Source of the DNA: Pseudomonas mangrovi
GTDB taxonomy: Bacteria; Pseudomonadota; Gammaproteobacteria; Pseudomonadales; Pseudomonadaceae
Direction of reading: 5' to 3'
Assembly: GCF_003052585.1 (NCBI RefSeq)
Contig: NZ_QASN01000019.1
Span: 248,001-312,000, forward strand
DNA length: 64,000 nt
Part shown: in pieces, positions 1 through 11,016 of the stretch
Layout: each line of letters starts with the position of its first letter
Numbering within the stretch: the stretch's first letter is position 1
Made by a program: the position numbers and the translations under genes
Notes under the pieces: generated by a model
Database searches by the model: none
Told to the model about the DNA's origin: nothing
What the model saw: the letters and a program-made list of their open reading frames with translations, nothing else

Positions 1-491
1 AACAGCATGCCGCTCGCCCGCGCCTGGCGAACCACGCCTGCAGGCAACGGCAACCACTGCGGCGTACCGGCGGGCGGCACGCGCAAAACAGCGACCTTCG
101 ACTCGCTGACCAGATAGCGGTTACCCATCGCATCGCAACTGATGCCCTCGAAGTCCAACTCGCCGCCACGCAGCATGCCGGCCAGGCCGTTACGCACGCG
201 CATACCCCAGGGCAGACCGCTGAGCGGCGCGGGAGGGGCCGCCAGCGGCTCGACTTCCGCCTGCCAGACGCCCTCCACGGCAACATCGAATCGATAGATG
301 CGGTCATCGTCACGGTCGGAAACCGCCAGCAGCGCGTCGCCGCACCAGGCCAGCCCGGACAGGTTGCCGCCGCGCATGCCTTCCACCGGGTGCTCGGCCA
401 GCAGCGTCAGCTGCGCAGGCTCACTGGCCGCGGCCAGGCCGCTCAGCGCCAGCAGCACGCCGGCCAGCAGCGGTCGCAGGGCCACGGACAT
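1..491 (-). CDS. Esterase-like activity of phytase family protein (3' end cut by window edge)
   Basis: Only the first 163 codons are in the window; the rest lies beyond base 1. The ATG shares one base with the parE stop (TGATG), so it is the next gene of the parE transcript. The N-terminus is a clear Sec signal peptide (about residues 1-22: charged start, Leu/Ala-rich core, AAA-type end), so the product is exported. The visible mature part contains SGLAWCGDALLAVSD and LDFEGISCD, which resemble the opening blades of the beta-propeller family named esterase-like activity of phytase. The same neighbour follows parE in other pseudomonads from memory. The substrate is unknown. Family assignment is moderately sure; the enzymatic role is not. 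Confidence 0.75.
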   Translation of the reverse strand, partial: MSVALRPLLAGVLLALSGLAAASEPAQLTLLAEHPVEGMRGGNLSGLAWCGDALLAVSDRDDDRIYRFDVAVEGVWQAEVEPLAAPPAPLSGLPWGMRVRNGLAGMLRGGELDFEGISCDAMGNRYLVSESKVAVLRVPPAGTPQWLPLPAGVVRQARASGML

Positions 492-2380
492 CAGAGCAGC
501 ACCTCGGCGAGGTTGCCCTTGGACTCGAGCCAGGCCTTGCGATCACCGGCGCGCTTCTTCGCCAGCAGCATGTCCATCATCTCGCGAGTGTTCTCGTAGT
601 CATCCAGGGTCAGCTGCACCAGACGCCGGGTATTGGGGTCCATGGTGGTCTCGCGCAATTGCAGCGGATTCATCTCGCCCAGGCCCTTGAAACGGGTGAC
701 CTGCGGCTTGCCGCGCTTCTTCTCCGCGGTCAGACGCTCGAGGATGCCGTCACGCTCGGCCTCGTCGAGGGCGTAGGAAACGTCCTTGCCCAGGTCGATG
801 CGGTACAGCGGCGGCATCGCCACATAGACATGCCCGGCATCCACCAGCGGGCGGAAGTGCCGCACGAACAGTGCGCACAGCAGCGTGGCGATGTGCAGGC
901 CGTCGGAGTCGGCGTCAGCCAGGATGCAGATCTTGCCGTAGCGCAGCTGGGACAGATCGGCGGCGCCGGGGTCGACGCCGATGGCCACGGCGATGTCGTG
1001 CACCTCCTGGCTGGCAAGCACCTCGCCGCCATCGACCTCCCAGGTGTTCAGGATCTTGCCGCGCAGCGGCATGATCGCCTGGAATTCCTTGTCGCGCGCC
1101 TGCTTGGCGCTGCCACCGGCGGAGTCGCCCTCGACCAGGAACAGCTCCGAGCGCATCGGGTCCTGGCCCGCGCAGTCAGCCAGCTTGCCGGGCAGCGCCG
1201 GCCCCTGGGTAATCCTCTTGCGCTCGACCTTCTTGCCCGCCTTGAGGCGGCGGCCGGCATTGCTGATCGCCAGCTCCGCCAGCTGCAGGCCAAGCTCGGA
1301 GTGCTCGTTGAGCCAGAGGCTGAAGGCATCCTTGACCACCCCGGAAACAAACGCCGCCGCCTCACGCGAGGACAATCTTTCCTTGGTCTGGCCGGAGAAC
1401 TGAGCCTCCTGCATCTTCATCGACAGGACGAAGGCGATGCGCTCCCAGATGTCTTCGGGGGCCAGCTTGACGCCGCGCGGCAGCAGATTGCGGAACTCGC
1501 AGAATTCGCGCATCGCATCCAGCAGGCCCTGGCGCAGGCCGTTGACATGGGTACCGCCCTGCGCGGTAGGAATCAGGTTGACGTAGCTTTCCTGGATCGC
1601 CTCGCCGCCTTCCGGCAGCCACAGCAGCGCCCAGTCGACCGCCTCCTTGTTGCCGGCAAGGCTGCCGGTGAAGGGCGTTTCCGGCAGCCTTGCGAACTCC
1701 ACGACCGAGTCGGCCAGGTAGGAGCGCAGACCATCCTCGAAGAACCAGCGAGTGGTTTCGCCGTTGCTCTTGTCGCTGAAAGTGACTTCCAGCCCCGGAC
1801 AGAGCACCGCCTTGGCCTTGAGCACGTGCTTGAGCCGGCTGATGGAAAACCGGGGCGAATCGAAATACTTGGCGTCCGGCCAGAAGCGCACGCTGGTGCC
1901 GGTGTTGCGCTTGCCGACAGTGCCGACCACTTCCAGATCGCTGGCCTTGAAGCCGTCGGCGAAGGTCATGCGGTATTCATTGCCGTCGCGCTTGACGCGC
2001 ACCTCGACCTGGGTCGACAGCGCGTTCACCACGGAGATGCCGACGCCGTGCAGACCACCGGAGAACTGGTAGTTCTTGTTGGAGAACTTGCCGCCCGCGT
2101 GCAGCTTGGTGAGGATCAGCTCGACCCCGGGGATGCCCTCCTCCGGGTGAATGTCCACCGGCATGCCACGACCGTCGTCGAGCACTTCCAGGGAGTTGTC
2201 CTCGTGCAGGATCACCTGGATCGAACGGGCATGGCCTGCCAGCGCCTCGTCGACGCTGTTGTCGATGACTTCCTGAGCCAGGTGGTTGGGACGGGTGGTG
2301 TCGGTGTACATCCCCGGGCGCTTGCGCACCGGGTCCAGACCGGAGAGGACTTCGATGGCGTCTGCGTTATAGGCGGTCAT
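491..2380 (-). CDS. parE: DNA topoisomerase IV subunit B
   Basis: ParE is the ATPase subunit of topoisomerase IV, which decatenates daughter chromosomes together with ParC (not in this window). The 629-aa length is normal for the family. The GHKL ATPase domain shows E37VIDN41 (Mg/ATP binding), DGRGMPVDIH and GGLHGVGISVVNALS. The transducer domain has the QTKERL lysine loop. The Toprim domain begins at EGDSAGGSA (about residue 415) and continues to DADSDG, which holds the metal-binding acidic residues. The EGDSAGG stretch is also the quinolone-resistance region and looks wild type. The ATG lies 15 bases after the yqiA stop, so the pair is probably co-transcribed. Distinguished from GyrB by its shorter length and lack of the GyrB insert. 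Confidence 0.98.
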   Translation of the reverse strand: MTAYNADAIEVLSGLDPVRKRPGMYTDTTRPNHLAQEVIDNSVDEALAGHARSIQVILHEDNSLEVLDDGRGMPVDIHPEEGIPGVELILTKLHAGGKFSNKNYQFSGGLHGVGISVVNALSTQVEVRVKRDGNEYRMTFADGFKASDLEVVGTVGKRNTGTSVRFWPDAKYFDSPRFSISRLKHVLKAKAVLCPGLEVTFSDKSNGETTRWFFEDGLRSYLADSVVEFARLPETPFTGSLAGNKEAVDWALLWLPEGGEAIQESYVNLIPTAQGGTHVNGLRQGLLDAMREFCEFRNLLPRGVKLAPEDIWERIAFVLSMKMQEAQFSGQTKERLSSREAAAFVSGVVKDAFSLWLNEHSELGLQLAELAISNAGRRLKAGKKVERKRITQGPALPGKLADCAGQDPMRSELFLVEGDSAGGSAKQARDKEFQAIMPLRGKILNTWEVDGGEVLASQEVHDIAVAIGVDPGAADLSQLRYGKICILADADSDGLHIATLLCALFVRHFRPLVDAGHVYVAMPPLYRIDLGKDVSYALDEAERDGILERLTAEKKRGKPQVTRFKGLGEMNPLQLRETTMDPNTRRLVQLTLDDYENTREMMDMLLAKKRAGDRKAWLESKGNLAEVLL

Positions 2381-2395
2381 GGATTCTCGTTTCGG

Positions 2396-3007
2396 TCAGT
2401 TCAGGGTGGAAAAATCGAAATCTTGCCAGCATCGCGGATCGATCCCGGCGAACAGCAGCAGCGCCGGCAGTCGCTCGACGAAGCCCTGGAAGCCATGGTC
2501 GCCGCCGGCCTGGATGCGCAGCGCGCAGTTTCGGTAAAAAGCTTCGGCCTGGCGATAGTCGAGGGTCTCGTCGCCGGTCTGCAACCATACCTGATAGCGC
2601 GAGACTGAGTCTGGCGGGGCCACCTGCATCTGCTCGAGTGCTGCCAGGTGATCCGCGGTCAGCTGCCAGCGCTCGCCGCTGTGAAAGTTGTGCTGCTCAC
2701 CCAGACGCCCTTCGAAGAGGCGCCATGGACGAACTGCCGGATTGATCAGCAGCGCCCGCAGCCCATGGCGTTCCGCCAGAACGGTCGCATAGTAGCCGCC
2801 CAGGGAGCTGCCGACCAGAAGGGGACGGCCCAGCTGGGCCACCTCCAGCTCGAGCTGCTGCAGGGCTTCTCGCGGGTGGTTGTCCAGCGCTGGCACGCGC
2901 AGCGCATCAGCCAGTCCGAGGGCATCCATCAGGCTGCCGAGCTGCCGCGCCTTGGTCGAGGCGGGCGAGCTGTTGAAGCCATGGATATAGAGGATGGAAG
3001 TGCTCAT
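2396..3007 (-). CDS. yqiA: YqiA/YcfP-type alpha/beta-fold esterase
   Basis: A 203-aa single-domain alpha/beta hydrolase expected to hydrolyse small acyl esters in the cytoplasm; no signal peptide is present. The sequence opens with LYIHGFNSSP (oxyanion loop). It carries the nucleophile elbow GSSLGG with Ser68, a TGDETLD segment that supplies the acid residue, and GGDHGF with the catalytic His171. The order and spacing match the YqiA family, which sits beside parE and cpdA in many gamma-proteobacteria. The natural substrate is unknown. It lies directly upstream of parE with a 15-base gap, and 85 bases separate it from cpdA. Confidence 0.92.
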   Translation of the reverse strand: MSTSILYIHGFNSSPASTKARQLGSLMDALGLADALRVPALDNHPREALQQLELEVAQLGRPLLVGSSLGGYYATVLAERHGLRALLINPAVRPWRLFEGRLGEQHNFHSGERWQLTADHLAALEQMQVAPPDSVSRYQVWLQTGDETLDYRQAEAFYRNCALRIQAGGDHGFQGFVERLPALLLFAGIDPRCWQDFDFSTLN

Positions 3008-3092
3008 GGACGAAACGGCGCCTGGGCGGACACCAGCGCAACCCGGGGGCGGGTGCCCGCATGCCGATGCTTGCGGCTGAAAGCCGGCAGCC

Positions 3093-3908
3093 TCAGTACC
3101 CCTTGACGGTGTAGTCGATGACGAACTCGATACCGGTCACCCGTGATACACCGGTCTCCAGGCGACCGTCCGGATACAGCTGCAGCCAGCGATAGCCGGG
3201 CGACTCGTTGCCGACCTTGAATTCCTCGCTACCCGGCGCGAACTGCACACAGGTCGAGGGCGAGGCGAGCAGACGCACACCCTTGCGCATCTGGTCGTAC
3301 TCCTGGTGAACATGCCCCCAGAGCAGCGCCTTGACCTGGGTGTAGCGATCCAGCACCGAGAACAGCGCGTCGGGATTGCGCAGGCCGATCGGCTCCATCC
3401 AGCGGCAGCCGACCGACACCGGATGATGATGGAAGCAGACCAGGTGATGGCGCTCGGGGGCCTCGCTCAGGGAATGCTCCAGCAGGCGCAGCTGATCGGC
3501 TGCCAGGTAGCCGGGCACCGCACCCGGGATGGACGAGTCGAGCAGCAGGATGCGCCAGTTGCCGACATCCAGAATCGGCTCGAGCAGATCGCGACCGTCA
3601 CTGACGCCGCGCATGGCCGGCAGATCATCGTGGTTGCCGGCAAACCAGCGCGCCGGTGCCGCGATGCTCTCGGTCATGTCGAGGAAGCGTTCGTAGGAGT
3701 TGAAGCTGCCATCCTGGGAAATGTCGCCGGTGGCCAGCACCAGATCGACTTTCGGCTGCTCCTCGATAACCCGACTGATCACCTGACGCAGACTGTCGGT
3801 GGTATCCATGCCCAGCAGCTTACCGTCCACCTCGGCGAACAGATGACTGTCGGACAACTGCACCAGCAACAGCGGTGAATCGACAACTGGGGGGGATGAG
3901 CTCGGCAA
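3093..3908 (-). CDS. cpdA: 3',5'-cyclic AMP phosphodiesterase
   Basis: CpdA hydrolyses cAMP to 5'-AMP and so limits Vfr/CRP signalling. The 271-aa protein is a calcineurin-like metallophosphoesterase with its metal ligands in order: D20-x-H22 (QLSDSHLF), GD62 (ATGDISQDG), GN92H93D (AGNHDD), the HHHPVSVG block and GHVHQEYD near the C-terminus. There is no signal peptide. The start is a TTG codon, supported by a GGAG Shine-Dalgarno about 8 bases upstream; the first in-frame ATG lies inside the catalytic core and is too late. A 158-base gap separates it from the upstream DUF1249 gene, so it may have its own promoter. In P. aeruginosa cpdA is activated by Vfr; I saw no convincing Vfr site here. 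Confidence 0.95.
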   Translation of the reverse strand: MPSSSPPVVDSPLLLVQLSDSHLFAEVDGKLLGMDTTDSLRQVISRVIEEQPKVDLVLATGDISQDGSFNSYERFLDMTESIAAPARWFAGNHDDLPAMRGVSDGRDLLEPILDVGNWRILLLDSSIPGAVPGYLAADQLRLLEHSLSEAPERHHLVCFHHHPVSVGCRWMEPIGLRNPDALFSVLDRYTQVKALLWGHVHQEYDQMRKGVRLLASPSTCVQFAPGSEEFKVGNESPGYRWLQLYPDGRLETGVSRVTGIEFVIDYTVKGY

Positions 3909-4066
3909 GGGCCGTCTCCTCAGGCGAAAACGTCTGGAATTATGTGTGCCCAGCCTGCAAGCGTAAAGCCGCGAACTAGACGCCGGTCACAGATGTGCTC
4001 GGCAAGCTGGCAGGATCTGACGATTGTCCTCGACAACCGGCGGATGCAACCGAACCGAAGCGGATC

Positions 4067-4519
4067 TCAGCGAACCGACACCAGTTCGTGGCCGCACGCC
4101 AGGCAATGGTTCAACCACTCGCCGAGAAACAGGTTGAGCTGGGTCTTCTCGTCGGGGTGGTGCATCGCCTGGTTCGGATAGGGATAGCGGCCGAGCAGCA
4201 TTCGCGCTTTCTCCGCCTCGATCACCTCGGCCATGCGCGCGTCATGGTAGGCACGCACATGCAGTGTCGGCATCGGCAGCCACGGAAACTCGCTCTCCTG
4301 GCGCACCTGCAGGGTGGTGGTATAGGGGCAGCACTCAAGCACTTCCAGCGACAGCACCCCCAGCAGCTGCTCACCCTGGCTCAATGCGACCCGGCGCTCG
4401 CGCTGCTCGCCGCGCATGTCCGGCAGCAGGCGCATCAGCCGCGCATAGTTGGCCTCGCAAGCACTCTGCAGCTCGATCAGATCGACGCGGTAGCGCTCGC
4501 GCAGCAGGTTCACTTCCAC
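4067..4519 (-). CDS. DUF1249 (YqiB-like) family protein
   Basis: A 150-aa cytoplasmic protein of the DUF1249 family, function unknown. Conserved-looking segments are NLLRERYRVDL, ANYARLMRLLPDM, a Cys-Pro-Tyr-containing strand (LECCPYTTTLQV) and a C-terminal FLGEWLNHCLACGH. The start chosen is GTG at 4519, which gives VEVNLLRERY and overlaps the nudF stop by 10 bases. A second GTG two codons on is possible. An ATG at 4555 would embed 36 more bases in nudF and adds non-conserved residues. The nudF-DUF1249-cpdA-yqiA-parE order is the classic one, which implies translational coupling to nudF. Confidence 0.9.
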   Translation of the reverse strand: MEVNLLRERYRVDLIELQSACEANYARLMRLLPDMRGEQRERRVALSQGEQLLGVLSLEVLECCPYTTTLQVRQESEFPWLPMPTLHVRAYHDARMAEVIEAEKARMLLGRYPYPNQAMHHPDEKTQLNLFLGEWLNHCLACGHELVSVR

Positions 4520-5106
4520 ATGCCCCGCACTTCGTCGCGGTTCAGCGCCAGCCACTGCAGGGCGATGATGCTGGCGGCATTGTTGATCCGGCCGTCGCGC
4601 ACCGCCTGCATCGCGTCGGCAAAGCTCATGACATGCACCTTGATGTCCTCGCCCTCCTCGGGCAGACCATGCACACCACCGGCACCCTCGCTGTCGCAGC
4701 GCCCGATGTACAGGTGCACCAGCTCGTCACTGCCGCCGGGCGATGGGAAGTAGCGCGACACCGGCCAGAGCGGTCCGAGAACCAGATCAGCCTCCTCCTG
4801 TGCCTCGCGGTGAGCGACCTCCTCCGGCTCCTCGTCCTTGTCGATGAGCCCGGCGACCAGCTCGAGCAGCCAGGGGTTCTCTGCCTTGTCCATGGCGCCG
4901 ACACGAAACTGCTCGATCAGCACCACGGCATCGCGCTGCGGATCGTAGGGCAGTACGCAGACTGCGTCGTGGCGCACGAACAGCTCGCGCCGGATCACCG
5001 GCCCCATGCCACCAGCGAACTGGCGGTGGCGCAGGTGCACCCGGTCGAGCTTGTAGAAGCCGCGAAAGCAGGCTTCGCGCTCGACCACTTCGAAATCACG
5101 CTGCAT
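4510..5106 (-). CDS. nudF: ADP-ribose pyrophosphatase (Nudix)
   Basis: Hydrolyses ADP-ribose to AMP and ribose 5-phosphate as cytoplasmic housekeeping. The Nudix box runs from GLIDKDEEPEEV into AHREAQEEADL. The catalytic REx2EE core is intact, but the usual Gly after EE-x is Asp. The upstream VIRRELFVRHDAV and EQFRVGA strands and the VSRYFPSPGGSDELVHLY segment are typical of the ADPRase subfamily. Start: ATG at 5106 has GGGGA seven bases upstream. Two earlier in-frame ATGs (5112 and 5121) have poorer spacing, so the protein is 198 aa, or 203 aa from the first ATG. The thiC terminator lies just upstream, so this gene heads its own transcript with the DUF1249 gene. Confidence 0.93.
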   Translation of the reverse strand: MQRDFEVVEREACFRGFYKLDRVHLRHRQFAGGMGPVIRRELFVRHDAVCVLPYDPQRDAVVLIEQFRVGAMDKAENPWLLELVAGLIDKDEEPEEVAHREAQEEADLVLGPLWPVSRYFPSPGGSDELVHLYIGRCDSEGAGGVHGLPEEGEDIKVHVMSFADAMQAVRDGRINNAASIIALQWLALNRDEVRGMWK

Positions 5107-5143
5107 GAACATTCCCCACATCAGGCCCGCAACACGGGCGACG

Positions 5144-5165
5144 AAAAAGGCGCGGCGACCGCGCC
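5144..5165 (-). terminator. Rho-independent terminator of thiC
   Basis: Read on the minus strand, a 7-bp GC stem (GGCGCGG / CCGCGCC, loop TCG) is followed directly by TTTTT, four bases after the thiC stop codon. It separates thiC from nudF. Confidence 0.88.
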
Positions 5166-5169
5166 CCGA

Positions 5170-7236
<2,067 letters not shown>

Positions 7237-7435
7237 CGGGCAGTCTATCCGCCTGCCACCGCAACACCAAGCACGGCGGTCGTACTGCTGCCGGCGCAAC
7301 ACTCGCAGACGACATTGTTGCGCTGAGGCAACATAGCTTGTTGCAAAGCGTCGCCGCCTCGCTTGCAGCACGCTTGACCCCCCGCCGGGCGGCGCTTAGC
7401 CTTGCCCTCTTCTCTCCTATTCCCAGGACTGCCCC

Positions 7436-8881
7436 ATGCTGCGCCAACTCTCGCTGGCACTCGCCGTGGCCGCTGCCATATCCGGCCCGGCCCTGGCTGC
7501 GGAAATGCCGCTCGCGACCCGCTCCGACCTGGTCACCGTCTATCAGGAAGCCGCGCTGAACAACGCCGACCTGGCCGCCGCCCGCGCCGACTTCCAGGCC
7601 CGCCGTGAAGTGGTGCCGCAAGCCCGTGCCGGCCTGCTGCCGAACCTCTCCGCCGCTGCCGGCGTCAGCGATACGCGCAGCAAGGTCGACACCTCCGCCG
7701 GCAACTTCACCACCTCGCGCAGCGGCCTGGTCTATCAGGCCAGCCTGAGCCAGCCGCTGTTCCGCGCCGACCGCTGGTACCAGCTGCAGGCCGCCGAAGC
7801 CGTCAGTGAACAGGCTGCCCTGGAATTTTCCGCCGCCGAGCAGAACCTGATTCTGCGCAGCGCCGAAGCCTACTTCGCCGTGCTGCGTGCCCAGGACAAC
7901 CTGGCGGCCACCAAGGCCGAGGAAGCCGCCTTCAAGCGGCAGATGGATCAGGCCAACGAGCGCTTCGATGTCGGCCTTTCCGACAAGACCGACGTGCTCG
8001 AAGCCCAGGCCGGCTTCGATACCGCCCGCGCCAACCGCATCACCGCGCAACGCCTGGTGGAGGAAGCCTTCCAGGCGCTGACCACCCTGACCAACCGCGA
8101 TCACGGCGCCCTCGAAGGGATCAAGCACACCCTGCCGATCCTGCCGCCGACGCCGAACGACGCCACGGCCTGGGTCGACACCGCCGCCCAGCAGAACCTC
8201 AACCTGCTCGCCAGCGAGTACGCCGTCGCCGCCGCCGAAGAAACCCTGCGCCAGCGCAAGGCCGGCCACGCGCCGACCCTGGATGCGGTCGCCCAGTACC
8301 AGCGCGGCGACAACGACAGCCTCGGCTTCAACAACAACGCAGCCAGCAACGTGCGCTATCGCAGCGATGCGGAGCAGACCAGCATCGGCCTGCAGCTGAA
8401 CATCCCGCTGTACAGCGGCGGCCTGACCAGCTCGCAGGTACGCGAGTCGTACCAGCGCCTGAACCAGACCGAGCAGCAGCGCGAAGGCCTGCGCCGCCAG
8501 GTGGTGGAGAACACCCGCAACCTGCACCGCGCGGTGAATACCGACGTGGAAACCGTACAGGCGCGCAAACAGTCGATCATCTCCAACCAGAGTGCCCTGG
8601 AAGCCACCGAAATCGGCTATCAGGTCGGCACCCGCAACATCGTCGACGTGCTCGATGCCCAGCGCCAGCTGTACAGCTCGGTGCGCAACTACAACGACGC
8701 GCGCTACGGCTACATCATCAACAATCTGCGCCTCAAGCAGGCCGCCGGTACCCTGGCGCCGAGCGATCTCGAAGCACTGGCCGAGCACCTGAAGGCGGAC
8801 TACGACCCGGACCGCGACTTCCTGCCGCCGGATCTGGCCCGCAGCGCCGAAGAAGAACGTCGCAACCGCCAGATGTACTGA
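7436..8881 (+). CDS. tolC: TolC family outer membrane efflux channel
   Basis: A 481-aa outer membrane channel of the TolC/OEP family, used by tripartite efflux pumps and type I secretion. It has a signal peptide (cleavage near ALAAE, residue 22). Two internally repeated OEP halves follow, marked by SLSQPLFRADRWYQ in the first and LQLNIPLYSGGLTSSQV in the second. The alpha-helical barrel shows as long Ala/Gln/Glu-rich heptads. The motif VGTRNIVDVLDAQRQLY is typical of TolC itself rather than OprM types, and there is no lipobox Cys, also as in TolC. No pump genes are adjacent, consistent with a shared housekeeping channel. It is divergent from thiC. Confidence 0.95.
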   Translation: MLRQLSLALAVAAAISGPALAAEMPLATRSDLVTVYQEAALNNADLAAARADFQARREVVPQARAGLLPNLSAAAGVSDTRSKVDTSAGNFTTSRSGLVYQASLSQPLFRADRWYQLQAAEAVSEQAALEFSAAEQNLILRSAEAYFAVLRAQDNLAATKAEEAAFKRQMDQANERFDVGLSDKTDVLEAQAGFDTARANRITAQRLVEEAFQALTTLTNRDHGALEGIKHTLPILPPTPNDATAWVDTAAQQNLNLLASEYAVAAAEETLRQRKAGHAPTLDAVAQYQRGDNDSLGFNNNAASNVRYRSDAEQTSIGLQLNIPLYSGGLTSSQVRESYQRLNQTEQQREGLRRQVVENTRNLHRAVNTDVETVQARKQSIISNQSALEATEIGYQVGTRNIVDVLDAQRQLYSSVRNYNDARYGYIINNLRLKQAAGTLAPSDLEALAEHLKADYDPDRDFLPPDLARSAEEERRNRQMY

Positions 8882-8885
8882 GCAT

Positions 8886-8907
8886 ACCGGGGCCTGAGCG
8901 CCCCGGT
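8886..8907 (+). terminator. Terminator-like hairpin after tolC
   Basis: An 8-bp perfect stem (ACCGGGGC / GCCCCGGT, 6-base loop) begins five bases past the tolC stop. The T tract after it is weak, so termination strength is uncertain. Confidence 0.6.
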
Positions 8908-8948
8908 TCCGCTGCAACTTTCGCCGCTTACTCGCATCAGGCTCCGCC

Positions 8949-9719
8949 ATGTCTCTTCCTGACCTGTTGCTGCTCGGCTTTGCCGGGCTGGCAGCCGGTG
9001 CCATGAACGCCCTGGCCGGCGGCGGCACCTTCTTCTCCTTTCCCGCCCTGCTCGCGGCCGGCCTACCGCCGGTCACCGCCAACGCCACCAACGCCGTCGC
9101 CCTCTGGCCCGCCAGCATCAGTGCAGCCTGGGCCGCACGCGGCAGCCTGCGACCGCTCGGCCGTTACCTGCTGCCGCTGCTGCTGGCCGGGCTGTTCGGC
9201 GGGCTCTGCGGCGGGGTGCTGCTACTGGTCGGCGGCGATGCCGTGTTCCGCCCGCTGATTCCCTGGCTGCTGCTGCTCGCCACCCTGCTGTTCGCCGCCA
9301 GCCCCTGGCTCGGCCGGCTTCTCGCTGCGCGGCGCGCCAGTGCCAGCGAAGTGCCGCCGCACTCGCCTACCTCGCTTGGTGCCCACACGCTGGTATCGAT
9401 CTATGGCGGCTACTTCGGTGCCGGCATGGGCATCCTGCAACTGGCCGCCTATTCCATCGAGGGCCACGCGCTGGCCCGCGCCAACGCACTGAAGAACCTG
9501 ATCTCGGCGGTCATTTACAGCGTGGCCAGCCTGACCTTCATCGTCGCCGGTCGGGTCAGCTGGTCAGAGCTGCTGATTCTGCTGGTAGGCGCCACGCTGG
9601 GCGGCTACCTCGGCGGCGCGCTTGGCGAACGACTGCCACCGCGACTGCTGCGCGCGATGGTGGTGCTGATCGGCAGCGGCATGACCCTCTACTACTTCCA
9701 TGCCACCTACTTCGCCTGA
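8949..9719 (+). CDS. TauE/SafE family sulfite exporter-like permease
   Basis: A 256-aa polytopic inner-membrane protein with seven to eight hydrophobic segments. Family signatures are the N-terminal [25 protein letters not shown] loop (given here by its key GGG and PxL residues), [12 protein letters not shown], and the second-half repeat [15 protein letters not shown] with NALKNLISA. TauE/SafE (DUF81) proteins move small anions such as sulfite, sulfoacetate or other organosulfur compounds. Nothing nearby points to a particular substrate. It lies between tolC and xseB, where the local gene order changes relative to P. aeruginosa. Confidence 0.88.
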   Translation: MSLPDLLLLGFAGLAAGAMNALAGGGTFFSFPALLAAGLPPVTANATNAVALWPASISAAWAARGSLRPLGRYLLPLLLAGLFGGLCGGVLLLVGGDAVFRPLIPWLLLLATLLFAASPWLGRLLAARRASASEVPPHSPTSLGAHTLVSIYGGYFGAGMGILQLAAYSIEGHALARANALKNLISAVIYSVASLTFIVAGRVSWSELLILLVGATLGGYLGGALGERLPPRLLRAMVVLIGSGMTLYYFHATYFA

Positions 9720-9792
9720 CGCCGACGCGATTTGCCCGGTCAGGGGGGCTCTGCTAAGGTCGCGCCGGTTTACCGACCGCACCGAGAGCACC

Positions 9793-10035
9793 ATGGCCCG
9801 CAAGAAAGCCTCCCCCGATTTCGAACAGTCACTCGCCGAACTGCAGACGCTGGTCGAGCGCCTGGAGACCGGCGAGCTGAGCCTGGAAGATTCGCTGACC
9901 GCCTTCGAGCAGGGGATTCGCCTTACCCGCGAGTGCCAGACCTCCCTGAGCCAGGCAGAACAGAAAGTGCGCGTGCTGCTCGAGCGCGACGGCGAAATCA
10001 CCGACGCGCCCTTCGAAGCGGACCCCGAGGCATGA
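9793..10035 (+). CDS. xseB: Exodeoxyribonuclease VII small subunit
   Basis: The 80-aa small subunit of exonuclease VII, which degrades single-stranded DNA with XseA (not in the window). The family sequence [20 protein letters not shown] followed by [11 protein letters not shown] is complete and predicts two helices. The start is the ATG of [13 protein letters not shown], with GAGAG upstream. The frame extends about 30 codons further 5', but those residues are not family-like. The stop overlaps the ispA start (ATGA), the usual xseB-ispA coupling. Confidence 0.95.
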   Translation: MARKKASPDFEQSLAELQTLVERLETGELSLEDSLTAFEQGIRLTRECQTSLSQAEQKVRVLLERDGEITDAPFEADPEA

Positions 10036-10919
10036 TCGAGACGTACCAGAAGCGCTGCCAGGCGCGTGTCGACCAGGCCCTGCAAACCCTTCTCGCAACC
10101 CCCGACCCCGCGCTCGCCCGGCTCTACGAGGCCATGCGCTACAGCGTCATCAATGGCGGCAAGCGCGTCCGCCCGTTGCTGGTCTACGGCGCCTGCGAGG
10201 CGCTTGGCGGCAAGCCTGAGCAGGCGGACGCGGCGGCCTGCGCAGTGGAGCTGATCCATGCCTATTCGCTGGTGCATGACGATCTGCCGGCGATGGACGA
10301 CGACGACCTGCGTCGCGGCCAGCCGACCACCCACAAGGCCTTCGACGAAGCCTGCGCGATCCTCGCCGGGGACGGCCTGCAGAGCCTGGCCTTCGAGATC
10401 CTCGCTGACCCGCTGCGCAACCCTCTGGATGCCGAACAGCGTCTGGCCATGGTCGCCGGGCTCGCCCGCGCCGCTGGCCCGGTCGGCATGGTCGGGGGTC
10501 AGGCCATCGACCTCGGCTCGGTCGGTCGCCAGCTGGATCGCACGGCGCTGGAGAACATGCACCGGCACAAGACCGGCGCCCTGATCGAGGCCAGCGTGCG
10601 CCTCGGCGCCCTGGCCAGCGGCTGCGCCGACGACACCGAACAGCGTGCCCTGCAGCACTACGCCCAGGCCATCGGCCTGGCATTCCAGGTGCAGGACGAC
10701 GTGCTCGACGTGGAAAGCGACACCGCGACCCTGGGCAAGACCCAGGGCAAGGACCAGGCCAACGCCAAGCCCACTTATCCTGCGCTGCTCGGCCTGGAGC
10801 AGGCCAAGGCCTACGCCTGCGACCTGCGTGACCAGGCGCTGCACGCCCTGCGCCCCTTCGGCGAGAGCGCCGAGCCGCTGCGCGAGCTGGCCCGCTACAT
10901 AGTCGCCCGGCGTCACTAG
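10032..10919 (+). CDS. ispA: Farnesyl diphosphate synthase (polyprenyl synthetase)
   Basis: Condenses IPP with DMAPP and GPP to give farnesyl diphosphate for ubiquinone and undecaprenyl synthesis. The 295-aa protein carries GGKRVRPLL, the first aspartate-rich motif [10 protein letters not shown] (D83, D84, D89 and following) and the second, QDDVLD (D222, D223, D226). ATG 10032 overlaps the xseB stop by four bases. In most pseudomonads dxs follows immediately; here a carboxylase gene and other accessory genes intervene, so dxs must rely on another promoter. Confidence 0.97.
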   Translation: MIETYQKRCQARVDQALQTLLATPDPALARLYEAMRYSVINGGKRVRPLLVYGACEALGGKPEQADAAACAVELIHAYSLVHDDLPAMDDDDLRRGQPTTHKAFDEACAILAGDGLQSLAFEILADPLRNPLDAEQRLAMVAGLARAAGPVGMVGGQAIDLGSVGRQLDRTALENMHRHKTGALIEASVRLGALASGCADDTEQRALQHYAQAIGLAFQVQDDVLDVESDTATLGKTQGKDQANAKPTYPALLGLEQAKAYACDLRDQALHALRPFGESAEPLRELARYIVARRH

Positions 10920-10921
10920 CC

Positions 10922-11016
10922 TGCCTGCACCGCGTTGGGCCTCACGGTCCAACCTACGCCCGACCCGAAATGCCGGGATGTAGGTTGGCGCCGAGCAACG
11001 CGAGGCCCAACAGGCA
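10922..11016. repeat. REP-like palindrome downstream of ispA
   Basis: Nested inverted arms are visible: TGCCTG/CAGGCA (10922-10927, 11011-11016), GTTGGGCCT/AGGCCCAAC (10934-10942, 11003-11011) and CCAACCTAC/GTAGGTTGG (10949-10957, 10980-10988). This gives a 95-base composite palindrome starting three bases after the ispA stop. A partial relative with GTTGGGCCG...CGGCCCA occurs at 11084-11101. Such GTAGGTTGG / GGCCCAAC units are dispersed repeats in some pseudomonads from memory. It may end or stabilise the ispA mRNA. Confidence 0.7.

Noticed and set aside
659..2608. A 649-codon frame antisense to parE and part of yqiA
   Set aside because: Same artefact: parE and yqiA have intact motifs on the other strand, and the antisense product has no recognisable fold or ribosome site.
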